A program made the translations under genes and the position numbers. A stretch of 64,000 nt of DNA. It comes from Candidatus Krumholzibacteriota bacterium. Lineage in GTDB: Bacteria > Krumholzibacteriota > Krumholzibacteriia > Krumholzibacteriales > Krumholzibacteriaceae. The stretch covers positions 1 through 64,000 of the forward strand of contig JAFGCX010000036.1 of NCBI GenBank assembly GCA_016932415.1, given 5' to 3'. The notes under the pieces are model-generated. The model ran no database searches, was not told the DNA's origin, and worked only from the letters and a program-made list of their open reading frames with translations. This document shows positions 55,302-64,000 of this stretch, in pieces; within the stretch, counting starts at the first letter, position 1, and each line of letters opens with the position of its first letter.

Positions 55302-55715
55302 TTGAGTGATACTGAAAATATGACCGATAATGATGGAAATTCGGTTGACGAATTCCTGTTTCATCAACTTCTGGCGATGTTCCAGGCACTCGCCCTGCAA
55401 CAGCTTGGCAAGCTTATGAATCCGATAAGTGGAAAAGTGGAAAGGGATTTGCAACAGGCAAAAATAACAATAGACATGATAGGCATGATCCAGAAGAAAA
55501 CGGAAGGTAATCTTAAAGACAGTGAAAAGAAGATGATAGAAAATATTCTTCTCGATCTGAGGATGAATTATGTAGATGAAAGTAACCGTCCGGACGAAGG
55601 ATCCGAATTAGATATGGAGGAAGGTAAGACCAAAGAAACAAAAGAAGATACGGCATCAAATAAAGAACATGAAGATGCTGCTGGAGAAGCGGCCGATAAT
55701 CAACAGGATGAGTAG
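55302..55715 (+). CDS. DUF1844 family protein
   Basis: 137 residues from TTG 55302, chosen because AAGGGGGG (55288-55294) is well spaced and the promoter places the transcript start past ATG 55281. The domain at ~20-95 matches DUF1844: DEFLFHQLLAMFQALALQQLGK, LQQAKITIDMIGMIQKKTEGNL, EKKMIENILLDLRMNYV. The C-terminal ~40 residues are acidic and low complexity. Function unknown; the family is common in Deltaproteobacteria, Acidobacteria and FCB genomes. It lies upstream of an OmpA gene by 48 bases and may be co-transcribed. Confidence 0.85.
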   Translation: MSDTENMTDNDGNSVDEFLFHQLLAMFQALALQQLGKLMNPISGKVERDLQQAKITIDMIGMIQKKTEGNLKDSEKKMIENILLDLRMNYVDESNRPDEGSELDMEEGKTKETKEDTASNKEHEDAAGEAADNQQDE

Positions 55716-55763
55716 CCTGATATTCTCGAAAGGTCCGTTCGTAAATCGTTCAGGAGGTCGATA

Positions 55764-57641
55764 ATGAGGACAGTTTTGCGTTTGTTTCTGATTCTGGCAA
55801 TTGTAACATTTTTTGCCGGAGTGGTAAATGCTCAGGCATCGTGGGATGGAACAGCCGGGCTTCTTAAGGTGCATGAAGCCGGTACGGTTGGAAAGGGTAA
55901 GCTCGTCTTCAGCTTCGGTTCGTCATACTACAGAAGGTATGGAGTGACCCTGATGCCGACTCCGGGGAGCTATTATTACAGCGCCACTGGAACAGATCCC
56001 GAAGTCAATTATAATTTCTTCGTGTCAAAAGCAGTTCTGACTCTGGGGCTTAGCGACTATGTCGAACTGGCCGCGTCACTTGATGTGCGAAACTGGATCA
56101 TGGTCGTCCCGGATGAATTTTCAAATTCATCGTTCGAGACGCTCTACCGAGGAGGGCTTGGAGACACAAAGCTTCTTGGGAAACTTTGCATGCCGATGCC
56201 GACCGATAGATTCAGGATGGGTCTGCTCGCCGCGGTGAATTTCCCGACAGGAAACAAGGAAAGGAATTTTACGACCGATGAGATAGATTTCGGGATAAAA
56301 GGCCTTTTTACTCTGGATCTGACCGATATTGAGAGCTTTGTCCCAACCAAACTGCACATCAACCTCGGCTATCAGTTCAACAGGAATGAAGCGAACGGGT
56401 ATGGAATATTAAATACCGATAATCCCAATATCAGTGGATTCTACCCTCCGGCATATCCAGCCGTCCCCGAGGGAGCTTCCGATAATTTCAACGATCTCTT
56501 CCAGTTCGGGACCGGTGTCGAGTTCATTCTGAAAGACACGAGATTATTCGTTGAATTCTCGTGGGATGAATTCCTCAAGGCGGACTATGAAGATGGGTAT
56601 GGCGCAATATACACTAACAAGAATATCTATACGATCACTCCGGGAATATCATACGTCACTCCCAAGGGTGCCGGTATCCTGGCGGGAATAGATATCAATC
56701 TCAATTCAGAGGACAACTGGCCGATATCCGATCCACCTGACTGGATGGCCTATCTCGGTTTCTCAGTCGGCGGGTTCGTTCTTGCGCAGGATAGCGACAA
56801 GGACGGAATAGAGGATAAAGTCGACAAATGTGCCGATCAGCCTGAGGATTTCGACGGTTTCGAGGATGATGACGGATGTCCCGACCTTGATAACGATGCC
56901 GATGGTATCCAGGACCAGGTCGATCAATGTCCCGATCTGGCTGAGGATTTCGATGGATTCGAAGATGAGGATGGATGTCCCGATCTCGATAACGACGGTG
57001 ACGGGATCCCTGACATAGAAGACAGGTGTCCAAGCGAACCGGAAGATTTCGATGGTTTTGAGGACAGCGATGGATGTCCCGATATCATACAGGATTCAGA
57101 TAATGATGGTGTAGCCGATGATCAGGACAAGTGTCCGTTAAAACCTGAGGACCTTGATGGATTCCAGGACGAGGATGGATGTCCCGATCTTGATAACGAT
57201 CTCGACGGGATACTCGACGTAAACGATCAGTGTCCGATGGAGACGGAAACATTTAATGGCTATATGGATGAGGATGGATGTCCGGATGAACGTCCTATTG
57301 AGGCAAAATTCATTCTACGAGGAGTAAATTTTGAAAGCGGTTCTGCTTCACTGACCCCCGATTCGTACGCGGTTCTTGACCAGGTCGTCAAATCTCTGAT
57401 GGCATATCCGGAGGTCAAGGTCGAGGTCCGGGGATATACGGACAGCGTCGGAAGCTGGGAGACAAATCTACGGCTCTCGGAGAAACGGGCGGAATCGGTT
57501 AAGCATTATCTTATTAATTCAGGCATAATGGCAGACAGGGTGCTGGCGAAGGGTTACGGCGAAGCTGATCCTGTCTCGTCGAACAAGACCGCCGCGGGAA
57601 GGGCTGAAAACAGAAGGATCGAGTTCCACAGGTTGAATTAG
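55764..57641 (+). CDS. OmpA-family protein: barrel, thrombospondin-3 repeats, peptidoglycan-binding domain
   Basis: 625 residues, GGAGG before the ATG. Signal peptide ~1-23 (cut after VNAQA). Residues ~24-340 are an outer-membrane barrel, ending GFSVGGFVLAQ. Residues ~343-508 hold five thrombospondin type 3 units with calcium-binding D-x-D-x-D-G loops and paired Cys. The C-terminal OmpA domain ~512-622 contains VEVRGYTDSVGSWETNLRLSEKRAESVKHYL, including the Asp and Arg that hold diaminopimelate. It tethers the outer membrane to peptidoglycan through a rigid, calcium-stiffened spacer. Ends at a bidirectional terminator. Confidence 0.94.
   Translation: MRTVLRLFLILAIVTFFAGVVNAQASWDGTAGLLKVHEAGTVGKGKLVFSFGSSYYRRYGVTLMPTPGSYYYSATGTDPEVNYNFFVSKAVLTLGLSDYVELAASLDVRNWIMVVPDEFSNSSFETLYRGGLGDTKLLGKLCMPMPTDRFRMGLLAAVNFPTGNKERNFTTDEIDFGIKGLFTLDLTDIESFVPTKLHINLGYQFNRNEANGYGILNTDNPNISGFYPPAYPAVPEGASDNFNDLFQFGTGVEFILKDTRLFVEFSWDEFLKADYEDGYGAIYTNKNIYTITPGISYVTPKGAGILAGIDINLNSEDNWPISDPPDWMAYLGFSVGGFVLAQDSDKDGIEDKVDKCADQPEDFDGFEDDDGCPDLDNDADGIQDQVDQCPDLAEDFDGFEDEDGCPDLDNDGDGIPDIEDRCPSEPEDFDGFEDSDGCPDIIQDSDNDGVADDQDKCPLKPEDLDGFQDEDGCPDLDNDLDGILDVNDQCPMETETFNGYMDEDGCPDERPIEAKFILRGVNFESGSASLTPDSYAVLDQVVKSLMAYPEVKVEVRGYTDSVGSWETNLRLSEKRAESVKHYLINSGIMADRVLAKGYGEADPVSSNKTAAGRAENRRIEFHRLN
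56790..57291 (+). repeat. Five thrombospondin type 3 repeats
   Basis: Five in-frame units of ~34-36 codons, each D-x-D-x-D-G...D-x-C-P.....F/LDGF.D.DGCPD. DNA identity between units is high around GATGGATGTCCCGAT, so slippage or recombination between copies is possible. Confidence 0.85.
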
Positions 57642-57683
57642 GATCCTGGCCTGGACACGGGCGGGAAACTGCCGATCAAGGGG

Positions 57684-57721
57684 AACTGCCGCGGAGCTGA
57701 TAAGGTCCGCGGCAGTTCTAT
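57684..57721. terminator. Bidirectional terminator between ompA and mazG
   Basis: A 12-bp perfect stem (57684-57695 with 57706-57717) with a 10-base loop and short T/A tracts on both sides. The convergent genes end at 57641 and 57718. Confidence 0.75.
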
Positions 57722-58503
57722 TTTGACTTTTGCCAGATCGCTTCCAGTTCTTCCAGTGTCATTGATTCGAATGAAAGCCCATTTTCCTTCGCTCTCTTTT
57801 CCATAGCAGTGAATCTTCTGATGAATTTCTCTGAAGATCCGGCAATAGCGCTTTCCGAATCGATGTTGAGTTTTCGCGCGAGATTGACAGTGGTGAAGAA
57901 AATATCCCCGATCTCATCCTTTATCATCTTCTTATCACCGGATTCTATCGCCAGTTGAAGTTCTTCGATCTCCTCATGAAGCTTTTCTATGACACCGCCG
58001 TGATCCGGCCAGTCGAATCCGATACCAGCGGCCTTCTTCTGTATTGAGAAAGCTTTTCTTACCGGAGGAAGATCCGGTGGTATATCAGATAGAAGGGGAA
58101 AATCTCCTTTATTATTTTTCTCGTTTCTTTTTATTCTTTCCCACTCAGCGATACTTTCTCCACAATCGGAGGCGCTGCTTGATCCGAATACGTGTGGATG
58201 CCTGGAAATGATCTTTTTATGGACCCTGGAGATAACTTCATCGAGTGGTATCTCTCTTTTCTCAAGGATCAGTTCATGGATGAATATCATCAGAAATATC
58301 ACATCTCCGAATTCTTCTTCGAGAAGATCAGGATCACCTGATTTTTCAGCGTGAAGCAATTCATAAGCTTCATCGATAAGATACGAGATGATATCATCGA
58401 GAGATTGTTCCCTGTCCCACGGACATCCTCCGTCGCCTCTCAGTTTGCGGAGGGTGGAACGAAGCGCTTCGATCTCTCTGGCAGTACGGGATTCATTGTT
58501 CAT
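57718..58503 (-). CDS. mazG: Nucleoside triphosphate pyrophosphohydrolase (MazG)
   Basis: 261 residues from ATG 58503; an upstream ATG at 58539 adds a hydrophobic stretch that MazG proteins lack and would lie across the uvrA promoter. Two MazG domains: ~10-110 (CPWDREQS, LIDEAYELLHAEKSGD, EEEFGDVIFLMIF) and ~150-250 (LHEEIEELQLAIESGD, KDEIGDIFFTTVNLARKL). The E-x-x-E...E-x-x-D sets bind magnesium in both. It hydrolyses (d)NTPs to monophosphates, a house-cleaning and stress role. Confidence 0.94.
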   Translation of the reverse strand: MNNESRTAREIEALRSTLRKLRGDGGCPWDREQSLDDIISYLIDEAYELLHAEKSGDPDLLEEEFGDVIFLMIFIHELILEKREIPLDEVISRVHKKIISRHPHVFGSSSASDCGESIAEWERIKRNEKNNKGDFPLLSDIPPDLPPVRKAFSIQKKAAGIGFDWPDHGGVIEKLHEEIEELQLAIESGDKKMIKDEIGDIFFTTVNLARKLNIDSESAIAGSSEKFIRRFTAMEKRAKENGLSFESMTLEELEAIWQKSK

Positions 58504-58523
58504 GTGAGCGAATATATACGATA

Positions 58524-58552
58524 TTGAAAAAATTGGCAATTGATGTTACAAT
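58524..58552 (+). promoter_or_regulatory. Promoter of uvrA
   Basis: TTGAAA, 17 bases, TACAAT; predicted leader ~29 bases. I see no clear LexA box of either the CTGT-N8-ACAG or GAAC-N4-GTTC type. Confidence 0.6.
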
Positions 58553-58587
58553 CCAAGTTTGTATTTATCAGAGGGTAAAAGCCGATC

Positions 58588-61368
58588 ATGAAGAAGATCA
58601 TTATAACTGGAGCCCGGCAGCATAATCTGAACAATATCGATCTTGAACTTCCGCACAGGAAGATCATCGCGATAACGGGCGTTTCAGGTTCCGGGAAATC
58701 CTCTCTTGCATTCGATACGATATATGCGGAGGGACAGAGGCGATATATCGAATCTCTGTCAACCTATGCGCGCCAGTTCATCGAGAAACTCGACAGGCCT
58801 GATCTGGACTCGATCTCCGGAATTAGCCCCACAATCGCTATCCGCCAGAGAAACACAGTAACCAGTTCGAGGTCGACTGTCGGTACCGCGACAGAGATAT
58901 ATGATTACCTCAGGCTTCTTTTCGCGAGGATCGGCAGGACCGTCTGCCCGGAATGCGGTTTAGAGGTCAGGAGATGGTCGCCATCTGAAGCTGCCGGAGA
59001 GATCGTGAGTGCTTTTCATGGAAAAAGGATATTTCTCCTTGTTCCCGGTGAAATGATCGACGCATCAAAGTGGAAATCGAGGATCGCCTATCTTTCTTCA
59101 AGAGGATTTACAAGGTTGTATCTTGGTGGCGAACTTTTCAGGATAGAAGAGATCGATCCGCTGCATTGCGACGGAAGGAAGGCCGATCTTCTTCTCGACA
59201 GGCTTGTTGCTTCAGAGACTAACAGGACAAGGATATCGGAGGCTATAGAGACGGCATACCGCGAGAATGATGGTGTAATAGAGGTGGCCGAAGCGGAAGG
59301 GGATGGGACCAGAAGATTCAGTTCCGCTCCATCCTGCTCTGAATGCGGAAAGAATTTCGAACAGTTGACCCCGATCCTGTTTTCATTCAACAGCCCTTAT
59401 GGAGCATGTCCAGAATGCAAAGGGTTCGGGGATAAGATGGATTTTTCTGAAGAACTTATAATCCCCGACGATAAAAAATCACTCAGGGAAAGAGCTGTCG
59501 ACCCATGGAGCCGGGAGAGATTCGATCACTTTCATAACAAGATGATGGGATTTTGTCTCGATAACGATATTCCTACAGATATTCCCTGGAGGGACCTTTC
59601 AGATGAATCGAGATCCATGATCATCGATGGAGGGAAAGCTTTTTCAGGAGTCATCCCTTTTCTGGAAAGAATGAAGGAGAAAAATTACAAAAAAGGTCAC
59701 AGGTTCTTTACCAGAAGATATATGGGATTAAGCAGGTGCCGTTCATGCCATGGTAGCAGGCTCAGAAAAGAAGCGGGTTTTGTCCGGTTCAGCGGGCGGA
59801 AAATAAGTGATCTGGCGGCATTGATCCCTTCGAAGATCCTGTCAGTGTTGAACGGGCATGAATTTACGCCGCTGGAAAAGGAAGTGTCGAAAGATATTGT
59901 CTACGAACTGAATTCAAGGCTCGGGTTTATGATAGACGTGGGGCTTGGATACCTTTCTCTGGACAGGTTGACGAAGACACTGTCGGGTGGCGAAGCGCAG
60001 AGGATAAATCTTGCAAATTCACTGGGAGCCAACCTGGTCGACACGCTATATGTCCTCGATGAACCGTCAGTCGGGATGCATGCTGCCGATAATGAGAAAT
60101 TGATCAATGTGATGGTAAAATTGAGAGATCTTGGAAACACCGTCCTGGTTGTTGAACATGATCCGGATATCATAATGGCCTCGGACCATCTTGTGGACCT
60201 GGGTCCCGGACCTGGTAGGGAAGGAGGCAGGGTCCTTTTCAACGGTCCGATATCAGAAGCAGCGAAAACTCCTCATGGAGAATCGAAGACCCTGGAGTAT
60301 CTGTTCAACATCGATGACGTCGAACGGCCGGTGAAAAAAGCGGGTGACAGGAGAAAAAGCAGGGGAGAGATCGGGCTGAGCGGAATATCTATGCACAATC
60401 TTAAGGATCTGCAAGTCAATATTCCCCTTGGCAACCTTGTCGCTGTTACAGGTGTTTCAGGCTCCGGAAAAAGCACGCTTATAGTCGATGTGCTGTACAG
60501 GCTTCTCTCCGCCAGATCGGGCAGGCCTCATTCCAATTCTCGCCAGAGACTCGAACTTTCCGGAAAGATAGACAGAGTACTTCTTGTAGACCAGTCACCG
60601 ATAGGGTCCTCTCCAAGATCTAATCCGGTGACTTATATCAAAGGGTTCTCCCATATCAGGGAACTGTTCGCGACGCAGAGAAAATCGATTTTACGAGGTT
60701 ATCAGCCGGGAAGATTCAGTTTCAACAAGACGGGTGGACGATGTTCAAAATGCCAGGGTATGGGATATAGAAGAGTAGAGATGCATTTCATGGCAGACGT
60801 TTTTGTCCCGTGTGAGGTGTGTGAGGGACGCAGGTATAACAGGGATACCCTCGAAGTGGAGTACAAAGGTAAGAATATCAGTGATGTCCTTGATATGACG
60901 GTCGATGAAGCTATCATGTTCTTTGATGAGCTTCCCCATCTCGGAGAGAAGCTCTGGGTCCTCTCAAAAACCGGATTGGGGTACCTTAAACTGGGCCAGC
61001 CTTCAAACACTCTTTCCGGGGGAGAGGCGCAGAGGATAAAGATCGCCAGGGAACTGACCGAATCAAAAGGATTGAACAATCTGTACATAATGGATGAACC
61101 GACGACAGGGCTCCATGTCAGTGATATAGCCAGGTTACTTCGAATCCTTGACGAACTTGTCGACGCGGGGCATTCTGTCATAGTAATAGAACATAACATG
61201 GATCTTATATTATGGTCCGACCATATTATCGACATGGGTCCCGGAGGGGGAGAAGAAGGAGGAAATATCGTAGCCACTGGAACTGTCGATCTTGTCGTAA
61301 AATCAAAGGGTTCTTTGACTGGCAGGTACCTCGGCGAGTACCTGTCGAAATTCAGACGGGAGGATTAG
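58588..61368 (+). CDS. uvrA: Excinuclease ABC subunit A
   Basis: 926 residues, standard for UvrA. Two ABC modules: Walker A GVSGSGKSSLAFDT near 31-44 and GVSGSGKSTLIVDV in the second half; signatures LSGGEAQRINLA and LSGGEAQRIKIA; Walker B VLDEPSVGMHA and IMDEPTTGLHV. Zinc-finger pairs: CPECG, CSECG...CPECKG, and CSKCQG...CEVCEG. It recognises damaged DNA and loads UvrB for nucleotide excision repair. The stop TAG is followed directly by the galE start. Confidence 0.98.
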   Translation: MKKIIITGARQHNLNNIDLELPHRKIIAITGVSGSGKSSLAFDTIYAEGQRRYIESLSTYARQFIEKLDRPDLDSISGISPTIAIRQRNTVTSSRSTVGTATEIYDYLRLLFARIGRTVCPECGLEVRRWSPSEAAGEIVSAFHGKRIFLLVPGEMIDASKWKSRIAYLSSRGFTRLYLGGELFRIEEIDPLHCDGRKADLLLDRLVASETNRTRISEAIETAYRENDGVIEVAEAEGDGTRRFSSAPSCSECGKNFEQLTPILFSFNSPYGACPECKGFGDKMDFSEELIIPDDKKSLRERAVDPWSRERFDHFHNKMMGFCLDNDIPTDIPWRDLSDESRSMIIDGGKAFSGVIPFLERMKEKNYKKGHRFFTRRYMGLSRCRSCHGSRLRKEAGFVRFSGRKISDLAALIPSKILSVLNGHEFTPLEKEVSKDIVYELNSRLGFMIDVGLGYLSLDRLTKTLSGGEAQRINLANSLGANLVDTLYVLDEPSVGMHAADNEKLINVMVKLRDLGNTVLVVEHDPDIIMASDHLVDLGPGPGREGGRVLFNGPISEAAKTPHGESKTLEYLFNIDDVERPVKKAGDRRKSRGEIGLSGISMHNLKDLQVNIPLGNLVAVTGVSGSGKSTLIVDVLYRLLSARSGRPHSNSRQRLELSGKIDRVLLVDQSPIGSSPRSNPVTYIKGFSHIRELFATQRKSILRGYQPGRFSFNKTGGRCSKCQGMGYRRVEMHFMADVFVPCEVCEGRRYNRDTLEVEYKGKNISDVLDMTVDEAIMFFDELPHLGEKLWVLSKTGLGYLKLGQPSNTLSGGEAQRIKIARELTESKGLNNLYIMDEPTTGLHVSDIARLLRILDELVDAGHSVIVIEHNMDLILWSDHIIDMGPGGGEEGGNIVATGTVDLVVKSKGSLTGRYLGEYLSKFRRED

Positions 61369-62355
61369 ATGAAGATCCTGGTAACCGGAGGAGCTGGATA
61401 TATCGGAAGTATCGTGTCTGAATATCTGATCGAGGAGGGGCATGAGGTCATAGTCATCGATAACCTTTCGACCGGCCATGCCGAAGCTGTCGATAAACGA
61501 ATCATGTTTCACAGGATCGATCTGCTTGATACGGAAGCAGTCCATTCGGTCCTCAAGGAGGGGGTCGAAGCTGTCTGTCATTTCGCGGCCTTTTCCCAGG
61601 TCGGAGAATCAGTGGTCGATCCGCTGAAATACTGGAATAATAATATGTGCGGAGCGGTATCCCTTCTATCGGCAATGAAGGATGCTGGTACAAGACACTT
61701 TCTTTTTTCGTCGACCGCCGCGGTCTACGGTGAACCTGAAGTCTCCAGGATAACGGAAGAATCCCGTCTTCTCCCGGTAAATACTTATGGAAACACAAAA
61801 CTTGCGATTGAAAAGCTGCTTGATGACTGTCGCCTCGGGTGGGGACTCGATTCCCTGTCACTCAGATATTTCAATGCTGCAGGAGCTTCAGAGCTGCATG
61901 GAGAAGACCACGATCCGGAAACGCATCTGATACCTCTTGTCCTCGATGCAGCGTACGGTCGGCGTGGCGAACTGACAGTTTTTGGTAATGACTACCCCAC
62001 TCCGGACGGGACATGCGTCAGGGATTACATTCACGTGAAGGATCTCGCTTCAGCTCATATTCTCGGGCTCGGTAAGCTGGTAGAAGGATATTCCGGAGTC
62101 CTTAATCTGGGTAACGGAAGAGGGTTTTCTGTCCTCGAAGTGATAAACGCTGCTTCAAGGGTCACGGGAAAAGATGTGCCTTTCAAGATGGGAGGGAGAA
62201 GACCGGGCGATCCGGCGATCCTTGTCGCCTCATCGGAAAAAGCGGAAGAAATACTCGGGTGGAAAAAAAGATATCCGGAAATCGATAAGATCATTGAAGA
62301 CGCTGATATTTGGAGAAAAAAATATCCCGCCGGATACGGCAGCAATCGGACCTGA
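61369..62355 (+). CDS. galE: UDP-glucose 4-epimerase
   Basis: 328 residues. Rossmann motif TGGAGYIGS at 6-14, then VIDNLSTGH, SSTAAVYG and YGNTK (Tyr-x-x-x-Lys active site), RYFNAAGA, DGTCVRDYIHVKDLA and NLGNGRGFSVLEV. It interconverts UDP-glucose and UDP-galactose for envelope glycans. It abuts uvrA with no gap, so they probably share a transcript; the link looks positional rather than functional. Confidence 0.95.
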   Translation: MKILVTGGAGYIGSIVSEYLIEEGHEVIVIDNLSTGHAEAVDKRIMFHRIDLLDTEAVHSVLKEGVEAVCHFAAFSQVGESVVDPLKYWNNNMCGAVSLLSAMKDAGTRHFLFSSTAAVYGEPEVSRITEESRLLPVNTYGNTKLAIEKLLDDCRLGWGLDSLSLRYFNAAGASELHGEDHDPETHLIPLVLDAAYGRRGELTVFGNDYPTPDGTCVRDYIHVKDLASAHILGLGKLVEGYSGVLNLGNGRGFSVLEVINAASRVTGKDVPFKMGGRRPGDPAILVASSEKAEEILGWKKRYPEIDKIIEDADIWRKKYPAGYGSNRT

Positions 62356-62451
62356 CCCTGAAAAAAATTCTCTGAATGCCGGAAATAATCTCTTAATGGT
62401 TAGAATTCTGTCAACCTGACTGGCAGGCGATCGCCGCGTGACAGTGTAAAT

Positions 62452-62481
62452 TTCCTCGGATCTTGTCGAGGAAGCCATTTT
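62452..62481 (+). terminator. Possible weak terminator after galE
   Basis: A 7-bp perfect stem (62452-62458 with 62467-62473), eight-base loop and four T at 62478-62481. Confidence 0.35.
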
Positions 62482-62592
62482 GTAACAATTATCATATTAT
62501 CAAATAATAAGATAGACGGTAAAAAGGATTATTTCGCCAGGCCTGTTGTTCCACTTCGACCTATTTATACCTCTATGGCATGTTAGTTGCCT

Positions 62593-62608
62593 TATTCACA
62601 AGTGAATA
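62593..62608. promoter_or_regulatory. Perfect 16-base palindrome, possible operator
   Basis: TATTCAC-AA-GTGAATA, 37 bases before the histidine kinase ATG, in the expected promoter or leader position. It has the size of a dimeric regulator site. The rest of 62356-62645 is AT-rich in 62480-62530 and otherwise unremarkable. Confidence 0.4.
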
Positions 62609-62645
62609 GGTACGCTGACAGTGGGTTTTATCTGCAGGTAAGGTC

Positions 62646-64000
62646 ATGGTCTTTTCAGATAATACGAGTCATCCAGGCGAAGAGATGAAAATAAAGCTAC
62701 TTCAGGGCGTCGATGACGGCGATGTCATGAAGAAGATACTGTTAGAGATGATGGACAGAACAGGTGCTGAATTCTGCGCTTATTACAGCGGTGGGAAAGA
62801 TCCATACCTGCATATCCTTCTTGCCAGCAGAGAATTGTCCGCAAGGATCCCTGAAATCAAGGCAAAACTGATCAAGAGTCATCAGATGTTCTCCAACGGT
62901 TTGACGGACAACGGAGAATGCCTCGAAAAGATATATCTTAAAAGTAATGACAATAATATCGCTTATCTGGTGGGAGAATCGAAGATAAAGAGTTATTTCC
63001 TTGTTCCCGTGATGTCAGACCTACATGTCGCCGGTACTCTTTTCTTAGGCAGCATAAGAGATGACGCTTTCGTAAGGGAAGATATCGAGTACTTCAGGGA
63101 TATGGCTGACAGGGAGGATTCCCGAAGGCCTGTCGTCTACAGACTTGGAGGACAGCTTGGCATCCTCGACAAACTTGTCCGCGAACTGACTATCCCTTGC
63201 GCGTTGATATCCCACAATGGATTTATTCTCAGTTCAAACAGCGAATTCGCGTCATTGTTCGATCTTGGCGACGAACCGGCTGAATCGATCAGATCGCTGG
63301 ATGACAAGACTCTATTTCATTTCAGCGGTATCTGGAATGAGTTCGAACTTATAGGCGCCGATATCAAGAGCAGGGAACTGTGCGCCACGGAATCAAGCGA
63401 CAGATGCCTATCAGTCGATATGATCCATTTGCGCGAACTGTCAAAGGATGTCGGAGGGCTTCTGCTGGTCCGGGATATATCAGGGCATAAGAGAGAAGAA
63501 CTCGAAAGAGAGGAAATACTGGCAGTCACTGCTCATGAATTGAGAACGCCGATGGCGGCTCTGAGAAACTCCTTGAAGATAATCGCTGACAGCCAGTCAG
63601 GCAGATATCCCGGCCGTGACAGGGAAGAGAAGGAAATCAAAACTGAAGACCGGTTCATCCAGACAGCGATCCGTACTATCGACCGGCTTAATCTGCTGGT
63701 AAACGGGCTTGTAGATTCATCATCGATCAGGTTGAATGATCACCCGGTCGAAGCAGTCCTGACCGATACGAAGAGTTTTCTCGAAGAAGCAAGCAGGATA
63801 TTCTTATCCTCAATGGAAAAGAAGGGTATCAGTTTCTCGATAGATGTAGAGGAGAAGGTGAAAACTTTGGTCTTCGACCCGATGATGATCGAACAGGTCA
63901 TTCAGAATCTCCTTTCGAATTCACTTAAATACGTTCCCTCGGGCGGATCTGTCAGCATCAGGGTCAGGTCGGTAGAAAAGGATAACGAACGTTTCGATTG
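62646..64000 (+). CDS. Cytoplasmic sensor histidine kinase (3' end outside window)
   Basis: I translated this frame directly: 451 codons without a stop from ATG 62646 to the window edge, with AGGTAAGG upstream. Residues ~15-150 look like a GAF-type sensor (AEFCAYYSGGKDPYLHIL, SYFLVPVMSDLHVAGTLFLG), ~165-270 like a PAS-type fold (IPCALISHNGFILSSNSEFASLF), followed by HisKA with AVTAHELRTPMAAL (phospho-acceptor His ~301) and the start of HATPase_c with the N-box EQVIQNLLSNSLKYVP. There is no TM helix, so the signal is internal. The later G1/G2 boxes fall outside the window; a response regulator may follow. Confidence 0.9.
   Translation, partial: MVFSDNTSHPGEEMKIKLLQGVDDGDVMKKILLEMMDRTGAEFCAYYSGGKDPYLHILLASRELSARIPEIKAKLIKSHQMFSNGLTDNGECLEKIYLKSNDNNIAYLVGESKIKSYFLVPVMSDLHVAGTLFLGSIRDDAFVREDIEYFRDMADREDSRRPVVYRLGGQLGILDKLVRELTIPCALISHNGFILSSNSEFASLFDLGDEPAESIRSLDDKTLFHFSGIWNEFELIGADIKSRELCATESSDRCLSVDMIHLRELSKDVGGLLLVRDISGHKREELEREEILAVTAHELRTPMAALRNSLKIIADSQSGRYPGRDREEKEIKTEDRFIQTAIRTIDRLNLLVNGLVDSSSIRLNDHPVEAVLTDTKSFLEEASRIFLSSMEKKGISFSIDVEEKVKTLVFDPMMIEQVIQNLLSNSLKYVPSGGSVSIRVRSVEKDNERFD

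Noticed and set aside
56790-57291. Repeated DNA that could be taken for a CRISPR array
   Set aside because: The units are in-frame thrombospondin-3 coding repeats with no spacer/repeat alternation.
62426-62435. GGCGATCGCC palindrome as a regulatory site
   Set aside because: A short palindrome around a common GATC core; no repeat of it nearby and it is off the promoter position.

Overview
The window looks like a chromosome segment from a Gram-negative member of the FCB superphylum, in a candidate phylum such as Krumholzibacteriota, Latescibacterota or Zixibacteria; I cannot fix the phylum. Evidence for an outer membrane: Kdo transferase WaaA, a family-9 (heptosyl-type) glycosyltransferase, OmpA with thrombospondin-3 repeats, RND pumps, an Omp85-like barrel and a PorV-family barrel. 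Three long secreted proteins end in a FlgD/type IX-style C-terminal sorting domain. Codon use is rich in AGG/AGA (Arg) and ATA (Ile), with frequent TTG and GTG starts. I found no RNA genes, CRISPR arrays, insertion sequences or prophage.

Layout. 1-10131: end of a giant (>3370 aa) adhesin-like secreted protein. 10141-19155: a tight co-directional block containing a PorV-barrel/TPR fusion, a 1454-aa protein joining RsbW-like kinase, sensor, SpoIIE phosphatase, transposase-type HTH and three STAS domains, then an orphan ParA ATPase, a TPR protein and two stand-alone STAS proteins. This block is the best candidate for an undescribed system: a partner switch whose kinase, phosphatase and antagonists are mostly in one membrane polypeptide, coupled to a ParA positioning ATPase. 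19399-27184: a VWA membrane protein, then an operon-like run of a lamin-tail protein with sorting domain, two envelope proteins and an unknown cytoplasmic protein. 27372-31287: aminotransferase, carbamate kinase, SlyD-like isomerase and LarA-type racemase.

31302-38698 (minus strand): RND adaptor and two RND permeases. 38957-42198: purD, purE, tsaC and an isoprenylcysteine-methyltransferase-like protein. 42294-51235: alkaline phosphatase, papain-like protease with sorting domain, bactofilin-like/Omp85 barrel, ABC exporter pair and an FG-GAP lipoprotein-like protein. 51291-53671 (minus): heptosyltransferase-like gene and waaA, joined by a GTGA overlap. 54018-55175: two paralogous XRE-cupin regulators behind an AT-rich promoter region. 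55302-57641: DUF1844 protein and OmpA/TSP3 porin. 57718-62355: mazG (minus), uvrA and galE. 62646-64000: start of a sensor histidine kinase cut by the window edge.

Together the genes describe envelope construction, surface protein export and signalling, with housekeeping genes interspersed. All functions are read from motifs and family knowledge; no database search was run.
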